Assembly (NCBI GenBank): GCA_948146395.1
Contig: OX411556.1
Coordinates: 31,199,056 to 31,263,055, forward strand
Length of the DNA stretch: 64,000 nt
Origin: Fragum whitleyi
Lineage: Eukaryota; Mollusca; Bivalvia; Cardiida; Cardiidae
Direction of reading: 5' to 3'
Below are positions 11,041-23,038 of the stretch, piece by piece (positions within the stretch are counted from its first letter, which is position 1; the number at the start of each line of letters is the position of its first letter). The notes below the pieces were generated by a model. The model was not told where the DNA came from, made no database searches, and worked only from the letters and a program-made list of their open reading frames with translations. Both the position numbers and the translations under genes were made by a program.

Positions 11041-12895
11041 AAGAATTATGTCTTTGAACACAAATGCCCCTGAAACAGCATTTTTTCAAACAAGAGGACC
11101 ATGATGGTCCTAGATCGCTCACCTGAGTCTCTATGACCCCTGGGACATCACATTAAATAGATAGGCAGATGTCAAAAAGAAGATAATTGCCTAAGATCAA
11201 ATACCATGGAACGTTCTCAGCGAAGAGCAAGACAGATATGCCTTTTTGCTCCTTGATTCTATGTAAAAAGGGATGCACCCGGGTGAACCCCAAAAGAGAC
11301 CCCAGGGTCTTGATATGAACAAACTTGGAAGAGGTCGATAATATGATGCTACATTCTAAATATGAAAGCTGTCTGCCTTCTGGTTTCAGAGAAGAAGATT
11401 TTTGAAGGTTTTCCCATTTTCACCCATCGTGCTAAGATGAGCTGAAAGGGATGCCCCCAGGTGGAGCCCAAATATGACCCAAGGGTCTTGATATGAACAA
11501 ACTTGGTAGGGGCCCGTAAGATGATGCTACATACCAAAAATGAAAGCAGTGTGCCCTCTGGTTTCAATTAAGGAGATTTTAAAAGATTTTCGCTCTTTGA
11601 TTCTATGTAAAAAGAGTTGCGCCCGGGTGGAGCCCAAACATGATCCTAGGGTCTTGATATGAACAAACTTGATAGAGGTCCACTAGATGATGCTACATAC
11701 CAAATATGAAAGCTGTCTGCCTTCTGGTTTCAGAGAAGAAGATTTTTGAAGATTTTTATTTTTTTACCCTTCGTGCTCATAAGAGATAAAGGGATGCACC
11801 TGTGCAAAGCCCAAATATGACCCAAGGGTTTTGATATGAACACACTTGATAGAGGCCCACTAGGTGATGCTACACACCAAAAAAGAAAGCTGTATGCCAT
11901 CTGGTTACAGAGAAGAAGATTTTTAAAGATTTTTGCTCTTTGATTCTATGTAAAAACGGTTGAGCCCGGGCAAAGCCCAAACATGACCCCAGGGTCTTGA
12001 TATGAACAAACTTGGTAGAGGTCCACTAGATGATGCTACATACCAAATATGAAAGCTGTCTGCCTTCTGGTTTCAGAGAAGAAGATTTTTGAGGATTTTC
12101 ATTTTTTTACCCTTCGTGCTCATAAGAGATAAAGGGATGCACCCGTGCAAAGCCCAAATATGACCCAAGGGTCTTGTTATGAACAAACTTGGTAGAGGCC
12201 CACTAGGTGATGCTACACACCAAATATTAAAGCTGTATGCCATCTGGTTACAGAGAAGAAGATTTTTAAAGATTTTCGCTTTTTGATTCTATGTAAAAAG
12301 GGTTGGGCCTGGGTAAAGCCCAAATATGACCCCAGGGTCTTGATATGAACAAACTTGGTAGAGGTCCACTAGATGATGCTACATACCAAATATGAAAGCT
12401 GTCTTCTGGTTTCAGAGAAGAAGATTTTTAAAGATTTTCATATTTTCACCCTTTTTGTTAAGGGTAAAGGGAAAGTTAAGGGTGGATTTCATTTATTTGA
12501 ACAACTTTGGTAGAGCTTGACCCAAGGAACATCCCTGCCAAGTTTCATCAAGATTGGCCCACTGGTTTAGGAGAAGATGTTTAAAGAAATTGTGGACGAC
12601 GGACGACGCACGACTGACGACGGACGACGGACATTCTACTATCCCAATAGCTCACCTTGAGCACTTCGTGCTCAGGTGAGCTAAAAAAAGAAAATTGACC
12701 TTGACAGATGACATTGACCTTGTCACATAATGTTGACTGGTACCAGAAGATGCATATCATTGAGATTTATCATCATACCACAAAAGCATTGTATCTTGAA
12801 AAGCCTTGAAGTATGTGGCAATGTGAGGTTTTTCAGTTAAGTTTTGCAGACAGACATATGATATTGGAAATCCATAAACCCCCAATTTTTCATGC
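11041..12895 (+). mobile_element. Family E element copy 2, split by a D element
   Basis: The left end (TTTGAACACAAATGCCCCTG, AACAGCATTTTTTC at 11055-11088) and the body (GACCTTGACAGATGACATTG to about 12895) of an E-type element lie on either side of the D copy at 11090-12687. The right end (CCCCCAATTTTTCATGCCAG) is degraded. Confidence 0.65.
11090..12687 (+). mobile_element. Pearl-like element, family D copy 2 (longest array)
   Basis: Intact ends as in copy 1: ACAAGAGGACCATGATGGTC, GATCGCTCACCTGAG, and the terminal hairpin GAGCACTTCGTGCTC with CAGGTGAGCTAAAA. Seven core units are marked at 11307, 11485, 11651, 11829, 11993, 12171 and 12337. Spacings are 178, 166, 178, 164, 178 and 166, a strict two-monomer (about 344 bp) higher-order unit. 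Inserted in an E element. Confidence 0.82.
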
Positions 12896-13029
12896 CAGGA
12901 CATAAAAATGTTTATCTTGCAGAAAAAGGAAAGGAGACATATTGAAAACTTGACAATGTTTCTCCTTAAATGCATTTGTCCAGATGATAATCTATAGATA
13001 ATGAAACTTTAAAAATCTTTTACTTCATG

Positions 13030-13101
13030 CAAGAAAACATTGCGGACAATGAATAAATTGCTTGAAATAAGCTATTAATTTCTTCATTATCTGCAATGTC
13101 T
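13030..13101. repeat. Diverged hairpin related to family C centre
   Basis: ACATTGCGGACAATGAATAA with AATTGCTTG pairs with AAGCTATTAATTTCTTCATT and TCTGCAATGT. This resembles the C centre (ACATTGTGAAAAAAGAAGAA, AATTGCTT) but is old and lacks clear ends. Confidence 0.45.
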
Positions 13102-14599
13102 TCCAAATCTTTTTTCCTCATGGCCATACAAATTGATGTAGACAGTGAGAGAAATTCGGATTAAGTTACGAATCAAATGGATTTTTAACTTTTTTTGCTA
13201 AAGCAGGGAAGGATAAATCTCTTACTCTGACTGTTTACAGAGTACTCAAATCCACCTATTATGTCAAGTTACTGGGATCAATTAATATTCATTGTCTAAT
13301 TATCCAAGCTTTCCTCTGAACTCATTATGAAAGGAGCAAAAATAATCTTTCTCTCGATTTTAAACAAAAATGTCAATAATTTATGAAAACTCAGCTAAAT
13401 CTAACCTACTATTAGGCCAGTTAGTCTCCAGGATTTACTAAATCTAAAAGGCTTTTGAGAAATAGATAACCATTTAGGACTGCAAAATTAAGTAAGAATG
13501 ATATTCATCAATATACAGAATGTTTGAGCTCTTAAGAAGTTGCAGATAATCTACCCAAAATCTTCATTATTAACAGTCTTTCTTCCATACAGGAACAACT
13601 TACCTTGTCCCAAGAATCCTTACTTTCCAGTTAGGGTTTCTTCCATTTGCAAGTAGCTTAGTAGTCTGATAGACTCTAGGGTTATATGAGAATTTCTTGA
13701 AAAACAAGTGCACAGAGCAGTTTCCTTTTCAATGATTGCCAGCACTAGATCTGACCACTACAAAAGTTGTTGAAGAAATTATTTTGTTACATCCCAGTAT
13801 TTTGAAAAAAAACTCTTCGAAACAACATTGTGGAAAAGAAGAAATTGCTTATAACAAGCAATTTCTTCTATTCTACAATGTTCTCCCATCGTGACAATTC
13901 AACCTTCTTACTTTTAGCTTGGACTCCTTGATTTCGTGTGTTAGGTAGGAGTCCAATAGACAATTTGACTCCTTATTCTCAGTGTTGACCCCTGGAGTGT
14001 AAGACTCACAAAACCTGTATCCCTTTAAACCCTGTTGCCCAATTGCAAGTTGATGGCTTTATGATACAAATTTTTAGCATTTTATTGATTTGCAATTGAA
14101 TTTTGCCATTTATTGAACAGGAAAGGGTACAGGAATGGTATTCTACAAGCTTTACAATAAAAGAAAGCTGTTGCAGACATTTCTGCAGCTTCTTTACGCC
14201 TGATTAGTACCGATTGATCAAATATTCATGTTTTAATTTCCGCTTTTGTAACACACAGCTACACTGGTGATTGTTATTATGATATCCATTCTTATCATTT
14301 AAATCTGAATTCATTATATCAGATAATTAATAAATAAAAGGCTTGTATCAGATCCAGTACCTTTTGAAGTATGCAGATATAACCATCTTTCCAAGTTTAG
14401 ATCGCCTTAAGAAAAGAGTACTTATTTAGACTGGCTAAAATTTTAGACTGGCTATTGCAGATGAACAATTTTAATTGAAAATATTTGTCAGAAAAATATT
14501 TTGAAGAAAAACCACTGTAGACAATAAAAATGTTTGACACAAGCAATATCCTCATTGTCAAAAATGTTGTATCAAGTTCTTTTTCTTTAAGAAAACAAG
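13102..14599. other. Unassigned AT-rich stretch with a second C-like hairpin
   Basis: The only recognisable item is a hairpin at 13824-13881: ACATTGTGGAAAAGAAGAAA with TTGCTT, pairing with AAGCAATTTCTTC and CTACAATGT, again like the C centre. No coding signal. Confidence 0.4.
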
Positions 14600-15786
14600 A
14601 CTAGAAAGCCATGAATGGCTTGAGTCGCTCCACAGGCTTGAAATTTTTGTAAAGCAAATAAAAGTTTTGACTAGATTTTTAGATTTTTTTGGTTCTACTG
14701 ATGTTGAAAATGATTTTCAAAGTTACAACTATATAACATAGAGAAAACATAGAGAAATGACCTCCACCCATAAAAGACATATTTTTCAATGACAATAATT
14801 TTTGCTTGCATGATAATGGGTCACCCAAGGATCTTACAAATGAAGTTTGATTGATATCCATCGATTACATTCTGAGAAAATGATTTTCAAAGTTTCCACT
14901 ATATAACATTTTGAGAAATGACCTCCACCTATGAGATGCACATTTTTCTTCCGGTCACAATAATTTTTGGTAGACTAATAAAGGGTCTCTCAAGGATCAT
15001 TGCAGTGAATTTTGTTTGATATCCATGGATTACATTCTGAGAAAATTATTTTCAAAGTTTCCACTATATACCATACAGAGAAATGACCTCCGCCCATGAA
15101 ATACATATTTGTCATCCAATCACAATAATTTTTGGTAGCATGATAAAGGGTCACTCAAGGATCACTCAAGTGAAATTTGGATGATATCTGTCAATTAGAT
15201 TCTGAGAAAATGATTTTCAAAGTTTCCACTATATGATATATAAAGAATTGGTCTCTGCACATAAAATACATATTTTTCATCTGATCACAATAATTTTTTG
15301 TAGACTGTTAAAGGGTCACTAAAGGATCATTCCGGTGAAATTTTGTTTATATCCATCAGTTACATTCTGAGAAAATGATTTTCAAAGTTTCCACTATATA
15401 ACATATAGAGAAATGACCTCCGCCCATAAAATGCACATTTTTCATCCGATCACGATAATTTCTTGTAGACTTATAAAGGGTCACCCAAGGATCATTCATG
15501 TAAAATTTCATTGGTATCCATCAATTAGAATCTGAGAAAACTCACTTTTTACCATATTTGGAAATTAGCCACTCCCATTAAATCCATGTTTTTCATTGGA
15601 TCAAAATTTCTTGAACAATTTGGAAAGAGGGTCACCCAAGGATCATTTCTGTAAAGTTTGGTTGAAATCCATCCAGTAGTTTCTGAGGAGAAGATTTTTA
15701 AAGAAAAAGTTTACGACCGGACACACTCACAACAGACACAACGCCATGACAATAGCCCCTGTGGCTTTCAGCCAGTGGAGCTAAAA
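14600..15786 (+). mobile_element. Pearl-like element, family F copy 1
   Basis: Left end: ACTAG, then hairpin AAGCCATGAATGGCTT, then GAGTCGCTCCACAGGC. About six core units of roughly 165 bp follow, each with GGGTCACCCAAGGATCATT-type and CTGAGAAAATGATTTTCAAA text. Then a short ACGACCGGACACAC stretch and the right end: hairpin TGGCTTTCAGCCA, GTGGAGC, TAAAA. GCTCCACAGGC and GCCAGTGGAGC are subterminal inverted repeats. Non-coding; the 104-codon frame at 15658 spans its right end and is not a gene. Confidence 0.8.
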
Positions 15787-16289
15787 GTGAGATTGTGTGG
15801 GAAATTGCTAAATAATACAGAAAATAATCTATTGGGAATGCTTATATACAACTTTTTTTCTAACCAGGAAAAAAAGCAAGAAAAATATTTTTGGTTACTA
15901 CAAAACCATTGGAATTGCCTATATCAATATCCGATAGTTGTGCATTTTAAGCTCTTGAAAACTAAAACCTAATTAAAATTTCAAAATATAGCATATTTCA
16001 TAGAATACCATGATGACTGCGTATGATAATAGACCACAGAAAGTATCAAAAGGCGTGATCAAAGTTATGGGTAGTCATGGTCATGATTCAAGAAGTAATA
16101 ATAAATCTTCTATCCAGTGATATTAATCGATAGTTCAGACAGCAAGTGAATAAAGGCTGTTATTTACCTTGGGTATTATGCATTATTGGCTTGATAAGGC
16201 AAAGAATAAACATGAAACAGAATATTTGATCAAATCAAAATAATAGAGCAGTGAATAGGGGGTGTTCATATATTCTAATCTTCATGGAC
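15787..16289. other. Unassigned AT-rich stretch
   Basis: No gene or repeat recognised. Confidence 0.35.
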
Positions 16290-16785
16290 ATGAGCATCCC
16301 TGTAGTTTTTTCCTATACCATTTTACCAATCTAATTCTGGCATTTGACATTTCTACCTCTAGTAAATTTCAGATTGATCAGGTGAAAAATGTGATCTCTA
16401 GAGTGCATGGAAGGTTTTTCTGAGTTTGAACCTGTGACTAAGTTTTTGACCCTAGTCCCAATTTCAAACTCATCCGAGATTTTATCAACATAATTAGTCT
16501 AACCATATTTCAGGTTGATCCAGCAAAAATGGTGGCCTCTACAGTGCATACAAAGTTTTTTCTAAGATTTCACCCCTTGACCAAATGTTTGACCCCAGTT
16601 GACCCAATTTCATCAAGACATTCATTCTGACCAAATGTCCGGTTGATCTGGCAAAATATGTGGCCTCTAGCATATGTACAAGGTAAATGTTGATAACGCA
16701 TGATGCACAAAGGACAATGGACGACGGACATCCACCTAACCACAAAAGCTCTCCTTGAGCACGGTGCTCAAGTGATCTAAAAACT
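16290..16785 (+). mobile_element. Diverged pearl-like element with about 150-bp units
   Basis: Three units with the theme TTCAGGTTGATCCAGCAAAA, ATGTGGCCTCTA and TTTTTGACCCCAG at about 16370, 16510 and 16640. Then ACAATGGACGACGGACATCC and a right end CTCCTTGAGCACGGTGCTCA, AGTGATCTAAAAA. The right end is clearly related to family D although the core units differ. The left end was not found. Confidence 0.65.
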
Positions 16786-17055
16786 CATGAATCCACAGAT
16801 CATGTTTTCAAATTTGTCAATTTAAACTAGCAATGCAGATTATAATTCCAAAATCTTTGTTTATGATGAAACCCTATGTTAAGTTTACTTATTTGAATCC
16901 TCTTCACAAAGACAATTCTAATGAGTACCTACAATATTTTGGATTTTTTCTTTTTGCAGAAATATTCTAATTTGAAATCCAAAATATCCCCCCTCTATCT
17001 GTACCCATGTAAACGAAGGACAAAGTTATGTCTTGTAATAGACTGGTTTTTATTC

Positions 17056-17128
17056 GAGGGGTCAGCGTGAGACTATTGTAAATGCCTATATATGTATAGG
17101 CACTTAAAATAGTATTGTGCTGACCCAT
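17056..17128. repeat. Hairpin MITE, family S copy 1
   Basis: GGGGTCAGCG at the left pairs with CTGACCC at the right. Inner arms ACTATTGTAAATGCCTATA and TATAGGCACTTAAAATAGTA close around a TATATGT loop. A near copy is at 23212-23282. Confidence 0.7.
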
Positions 17129-18181
17129 TAAACTGTCCTTGGGGTGAGCATTAAAAAATTCAATATGTAGCATTTTTGCTTGAGTTATTTCTTGCAATGA
17201 TTGAAAGTGTATAATGAGCCAATTTTCCTCAATAGAAAATCTGAACAATTTGGCAAATATTTGTTACACTGTTTTCAATTGCCATTACCCTTTATAAAAC
17301 AAGATCAAAAATAAATTTAATAGATAATGAAATACCAGGGACCACTAAAAAATGAAAGAAATCAAGTTTTTTTTATAGAATATGAAAAAACTCATGAAAT
17401 AAGAAGCATATATTTTCTAGGGGTTATAAATTGCACCATATGCAGAAGAAAGTTTCAGAAACAGACTTCAAAACTGTTTCAGGTTTTGAATGAAAGTGTG
17501 AACCGATTTATATCTAATAAAGGAACACTATCAAGCCAATTTAAAAGATAAGGAATAAAGGGCTATCTCTACTATCAGTCCAATTTCAATCTTTGTATGG
17601 GGTCGTTTACATACAACTTCAATAAAGAAAGATCTACGGGTTCATTGTGAGAAAACTTAATTTAGTCCACGAAAACAAACCACGCCCTTATTTAGCATGA
17701 TAAAATAAAACGGCTGCAGCCCATTTATAGCCCATAAGAAATATAATGAAATGCCAATAACACATTAATATCCTTAATATAAGCAATGAAGTCAAACTGT
17801 GATCAAAAGACCTAAAGCAATATTTTGCTTAAATTGACATAAATAATCATAAAGATCTTGAGGAAAATAGAATTTGCATCCCAATGATGTGGGATGATTT
17901 GATTTAATTATTTTATCTATTTCATATACCATAAAAATTGGAAAAGAGATCCATGATCCTATAAGATCCCATCCCCCTTTTTGTAGGATGAAATCCACCA
18001 TTTTTTATGCAATTTTACAAAATCTTACAGCCTCGTATAAATGCCCATACCAACAAAATCAAGGTCACTAAAAATTCCACAGAGGTTTTATGCACCTTTT
18101 CCTAAATCAAATGTTATCATTTTGAACACTTAATGTTTATTTTTGGGCCATGTTTTCAACCTCTTTAAAGTAACAAATATC
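17129..18181. other. Unassigned AT-rich stretch
   Basis: No recognisable gene or repeat. Open frames here (for example 17327-17551 and 17792-18001) are short, AT-driven and lack domain signals. Confidence 0.35.
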
Positions 18182-18258
18182 AATGGCTCAGTGCAAAACA
18201 GCTGTAACTGCTTACAATGTTTAAAAGCAGTTTTTACTATTTCCCACTGAGCCATCAA
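18182..18258. repeat. Hairpin MITE, family B copy 1
   Basis: AATGGCTCAGTG at the left pairs with CACTGAGCCATC at the right, with degenerate inner arms around CAGCTGTAACTGC. It is the least perfect of four copies (see 52626-52703). Confidence 0.6.
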
Positions 18259-18352
18259 TATTTAGGGTAGCCTCTAGTAAAAGCCCACCCCTTTCTAATG
18301 GAAATTTGATGATTCTGATAGAACCAAGAGGTTCTATTAGAGCCTTTACGGT

Positions 18353-18425
18353 ATATGTGACCTGTCACATGAAAAGTGGCTGTCTGGGTCAAAAGGTACA
18401 GGGTAGAAACTTTTCTGGTGTTTTT
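18353..18425. repeat. Fragment of family L
   Basis: TGTGACCTGTCACATGAAAA, GTGGCTGTCTGGGT parallels the L end TGTGACCCGTCACACGAAAA at 52155. Only the end part is recognisable. Confidence 0.4.
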
Positions 18426-18786
18426 TTTCTGCATCTAAATGATCAAATCTTCCATAAGTTTCTACATAATTATTTCAGTAATGTAACCTTTTCAGAATAT
18501 TTATGTAATGGAGTACCTTAAGTCCCTTTTTGTCTTTTTTTCTAATCCCAGTGGGAAAATCACCCTCAGCCCATTACTCCTTTTTACAAATCGATGGCTC
18601 AGTGTGAAGCAGTTGTAACTTGGATTTGATCCCAGCAGGGTTTACCCTGCCATTAGCCAATTTAGCCATTGGCTAAAATCCCTAAAAATTGGCTACAAAA
18701 ATATTCAATTGGCTTAAATGCTGGCTAAGATTAGGGTATCATTTTTGGCTAAGATAGGGCAACATTTTGTTTAGTCCATAATATAG

Positions 18787-20227
18787 AACAAGAGGACCAA
18801 GATGGTCCTAGATCGCTCACCTGAGTCTCTATGACCCCTGGGACATCACATTAATTAGATAGGCAGATGTCAAAAAGAAGATAATTGCCTAAGATCAATA
18901 CCATGGAACGTTTCCAGCGAAGAGCAAGCCAGATATGCCTTTTTGCTCTTTGATTCTATCTAAAAAGGGATGCACCCGGGTGGACCCCAAAAGTGACCCC
19001 AGGGTCTTGATATGAACAAACTTGGAAGAGGTCCATAAGATGATTTTACATTCTAAATATGAAAGCTGTCTGCCTTCTGGTCCAGAGAAGAAGATTTTTG
19101 AAGATTTTCTTTTTTTTACCCTTCGTGCTCAGATGAGCTGAAAGGGTTGCGCCCAGGTAGAGCCCAAATATGATCCTAGGGTCTTGATATGAACAAACTT
19201 GGAAGAGGTCCACTAGATGATTCTACATACCAAATATGAAAGCTGTCTGCCTTCTGGTTTCATAGAAGATGATTTTTGAAGATTTTCATTTTTTTACCCT
19301 TCGTGCTCATAAGAGATAAAGGGATGCACCCATGCAAAGCCAAAATATGACCCAAGGGTCTTGATATTAACAATCCTGGTAGAGGCCCACTAGGTGTTGC
19401 TACACACCAAATATTTAAGCTGTCTGCCATCTGATTACAGAGAAGAAGATTTTTAAAGATTTTCACTCTTTGATTCTAAGAAAAAAGGGTTGGGCCCGGG
19501 CAAAGCCCAAATATGACCCCAGGGTCTTGATATGAACAAACTTGGTAGAGGTCCACTAGATGATGCTACATACCAAATATGAAAGCTGTCTGCCTTCTGG
19601 TTTCAGAGAAGAAGATTTTTGAAGATTTTCTTTTTTTTACCCTTCGTGCTCATAAGAGATAAAGGGATGCACCCGTGCAAAGCCCAAATATGACCCAAGG
19701 GTCTTGTTATGAACAAACTTAGAAGAGGCCCACTAGGTGATGCTACACACCAAATATTTAAGCTGTCTGCCATCTGATTACAGAGAAGAAGATTTTTAAA
19801 GATTTTCACTCTTTGATTCTAAGTTAAAAGGGTTGGGCCCGGGCAAAGCCCAAATATGACCCAAGGGTCTTGATATAAACAAACTTGGTAGAGGTCCACT
19901 AGATGATGCTACATACCAAATATGAAAGCTGTCTGCCTTCTGGTTTCAGAGAAGAAGATTTTTAAAGATTTTCATATTTTCACCCTTTTTGTTAAGGGTA
20001 AAGGGAAAGTTAAGGATGGATTTCATTTATTTGAACAACTTTGGTAGAGCTTGACCCAAGGAACATCCCTGCCAAGTTTCATCAAGATTGGCCCACTGGT
20101 TTAGGAGGAGAAGATGTTTAAAGAAATTGTGGACGACGGACGACGCATGACGGACAACGCACGACGCAGGACGGACATTCTACGATCCCAATAGCTCACC
20201 TTGAGCACTTCGTGCTCAGGTGAGCTA
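18787..20227 (+). mobile_element. Pearl-like element, family D copy 3
   Basis: Intact D ends. Six core units at 19003, 19181, 19359, 19524, 19701 and 19867 give spacings 178, 178, 165, 177 and 166. The first two equal spacings break the strict 178/166 alternation seen in copy 2, so one short monomer has been lost. Its right end (GGTGAGCTAA) touches the start of a family F element. Confidence 0.82.
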
Positions 20228-21223
20228 ACTAGAAAGCCATGAATGGCTTGTGTCGCTCCACAGGCTTGAATTTCTTGTAATAGCAAATCTAAGTTTTGAC
20301 TAGATTTTTAGATATACGGGTTCTGCTGATATAACATATAGAGAAATGACCTCCGCCCATAAAATACATATTTTTCATCCGATCACAATAATTGTTGGTA
20401 GACTGATAAAGGGTCACCCGAGGATCATTCATGTAAAATTTGGTTGATATCTATCAGTTAGATACTGAGAAAATGATTATCAAAGTTTCCACTATATAAC
20501 ATATTGTGAAATGACCTCCGCCCATAAAATACATATTTTTCATCTGATCACAATAACTGTTGGTAGACTGATAAAGGGTCATCCAAGGATCAATCATGTA
20601 AAATTTGGTTGATATCTATCAATTAGATTCTGAGAAAATGATTTTCAAAGTTTCCATTATATAATATATAGAGAAATGACCTCCGCCCATAAAATACACA
20701 TTTTTCATCCAATCACAATAACTGTTAGTAGACTGATAAAGGGTCACCAAAGGATCATTCATGTAAAATTTGGTTGATATCTATCAGTTAGATTCTGAGA
20801 AAATGATTGTAAAAGTTTCCACTATATTACATATAGTGAAATGACCTCCGCCCATAAAATACATATTTTTTATCCGATCACAATGATTTTTCGTAGACTG
20901 ATAAAGGGTCACCCAAGGATCATTTATGTAAAATTTAATTGGTATCCATCAATTAGAACCTGAGAAACAACACTTTTTACCATATTTGGAAATTAGCCAC
21001 GCCCATTAAATCTGTGTTTTTCATTGGATCAAAATTTCTTGAACAACTTTGAAAGAGGGTCACCCAAGGATCATTCCTGTGAAGTTTGGTTGAAATCCAT
21101 CTGGTAGTTTCTGAGGAGAAGATTTTTAAAGAAAAAGTTTACGACCGGACGCACGGACGGACGCACGACGAACACAACGCCATGACAATAGCCCCAGTGG
21201 CTTTCAGCCAGTGGAGCTAAAAA
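20228..21223 (+). mobile_element. Pearl-like element, family F copy 2
   Basis: ACTAGAAAGCCATGAATGGC begins directly at the end of the D copy. About five core units of about 165 bp, a GACGCACGGACGGACGCACG array, and the right end AGTGGCTTTCAGCCAGTGGA with GCTAAAAA. Confidence 0.8.
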
Positions 21224-21323
21224 TAGTAATCAAGAGTGTTAAGACCATGCCTAGGTAGAACAATTAACAAATCGTTATTAGAGATAATCTTTCACACCCT
21301 TGATAGACCTTTTGACATGTAAA

Positions 21324-21608
21324 TTTGATTTGAATTGGGGTTTTACGTCGCTTTCAACAATCTCTCAGTTATATCACGACGACTGGAGCACCTAACGATG
21401 GATTCCTGGTATTTCTCACACCAGTACTACCACCACATCCCTTTCCTAGCCTCCAGTTGCTATTCCACATAGGTTTACGATTATCTACCCATTGGTGGAA
21501 GACAAATGTCGGAAAGGATAAGTGCCGCGGCCGGGGATCGAACCCGTGCGAATATAGACCCCTGGATTAGAAGTCGGGCGCGCTACCAACTGCGCTATTG
21601 CCGCGGCT
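21324..21608 (-). mobile_element. Full-length tRNA-headed SINE with 14-bp target duplication
   Basis: TTTTGACATGTAAA occurs at 21310-21323 and again at 21609-21622, a perfect 14-bp direct repeat bracketing the element, as made by LINE-type reverse transcription. The tRNA-like head is at the right (minus strand). The body runs leftward through GGAAAGGATAAGTGCC, CACATAGGTTTACG, CCTAGCCTCCAGTTGC and GGAGCACC to a tail at GGGGTTTTACGTCGC. No poly-A tail is seen. Molluscan tRNA-headed SINEs such as RUDI are the first comparison to make. Confidence 0.85.
21525..21607 (-). other. tRNA-like SINE head with internal promoter boxes
   Basis: On the minus strand the acceptor halves GCCGCGG and CCGCGGC pair perfectly. 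Box A-like TAGCGCAGTTGG and box B-like GGGTTCGATCC are present, with an anticodon-position TCT in GACTTCTAATCC. The T stem has one mismatch and the variable region is long, so I read this as a SINE head with a pol III promoter and not as a functional tRNA gene. Confidence 0.7.
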
Positions 21609-21622
21609 TTTTGACATGTAAA

Positions 21623-22049
21623 AGATGGTTGGTGGCCATTACATCATGCAATCTTTTAATTGGCGCTCTATAAAGGCTGAAGTATCCAGATTTGATGCAT
21701 ATTCTACTGATATTCTTCAATCAAATCATGGTTTTAAAACGAACACACAGCAAATTTCGAAATTGGATTTAATTGTTGATGTCTAAATATGTATAACACT
21801 CCTTTCTTTTTTTTTTGCCAAGATAGATAAAGAGAAAAAAGCACATTTTGACAATTTCTTTTTTTTATTGCCCTAAGTTTCTTATTTGTTTATACATTTT
21901 GTAACAGAAGATGATCATTGAAAAAAATAATCTTTAATTCAAATGTAATTGATTAAGTTAACAGTTAATGGAAAAATATTACATTAATAAATATTGTTTT
22001 AGATGTTTTTTGTTTTTTTTCTTTAACTTGGGAGAATAAGATGGCTACT
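21623..22049. other. Unassigned AT-rich stretch
   Basis: Contains T-rich runs near 21810 and 22010. No gene or repeat recognised. Confidence 0.35.
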
Positions 22050-22644
22050 GTGTATTAATTTGGCTGAAGTATTTTCAAATTGGCTAAAAGGTTGGCTAAA
22101 AGAAATTTTAACCCAGGGTAAGCACTGTCCCTGGACTGCAAAGCCAGGTGTTACAGGTAGAGCTTAGTAGTGCTCAACAATTGTAAAATAATATTGAACA
22201 TGTATACTTTGGTACTTGTCCTCTTGGCTTGTAATTTCTTTTGAAATTTCATCCAATTTTCATTGTTGCCTGCAATTTTATTAACCTGTTTGAATAAAGA
22301 CCAGTCTTAAATTTGGTACAAGCAGAAACAGGATAAAAATTTGTTTCAACAGATCAGCAGGTAGAAAGTATACCATTTCTCATTATTCACCTAAAAAATG
22401 AAGAAATGTGATGTATCCCATGTCGAGATATATCAAACGTAATTTGTAAAGCAGAAATCATACCTTCAGACCGAAATTAGATCTGTGGGGAAAAAACTCA
22501 TCATTTTAACACAATTTTCACAGTCGCTACTTAATTTAAGTTGTATAATATATATATATATATATATTCATAAAGCTGCTGTGCATTTGTGATGAAATCA
22601 TTCATGAAACAGTTTCGAAAATATGGCCTACTTTGCGTGTGCAC

Positions 22645-22943
22645 CAAGAGGTGTGGAAATACGAAATTCTCCACTTGTCCATGGACAAAAAAGTCAATTT
22701 CCTACTTGTCGAGGTTCAAAAAAATCTTGTCTGCAAAAACTGGACTGGTAAATATTGGGTAAACATTATTTGTAAAGAAGAAAATGCTGTTACCCTTTTC
22801 CAGATCTTTTTAGTACTATAGTATTTTCCATGATTTGCTTTGGTATTTACTTGTCCACGTGCAAGTGGCCTAGAAAAATGTACTTGCCTGCAAGTGGAAG
22901 CCAAGTGTTGGACAAATTCGGGCATTGGAGTTCCACACGCCTG
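22645..22943. mobile_element. hAT-like MITE, family G copy 2 (diverged)
   Basis: CAAGAGGTGTGGAAATACGA at the left and GAGTTCCACACGCCTG at the right, with repeated CACTTGTCC and ACTTGTCCACG motifs inside. Both ends carry substitutions relative to copies 1 and 3. Confidence 0.65.
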
Positions 22944-23038
22944 GCATATTTGTGCCAGGTGCCTGTATAATTTCAAAAACTTTGAACATGTTTTAAATGT
23001 TTCGCAAACCTGAAAGCAGGGCTGAATTGATTTCAAAT

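Larger units (their letters stand above)
18630..22135. mobile_element. TTGGCTAAA-rich element split by D, F and SINE insertions
   Basis: The left part (18630-18786) starts near CAGGGTTTACCCTGCC and has repeated TTGGCTAAAAT words. The right part (about 22050-22135) has TTGGCTAAAAGGTTGGCTAA and ends near AACCCAGGGTAAGCACTG. The two halves look like one small element whose middle now holds about 3.2 kb of later insertions. This is inferred from shared vocabulary and loosely inverted ends. Confidence 0.4.

Noticed and set aside
21525..21607. Functional tRNA-Arg gene (TCT at the anticodon position)
   Set aside because: It sits at the head of a repeated SINE with target duplications, and the T stem and variable region are irregular.
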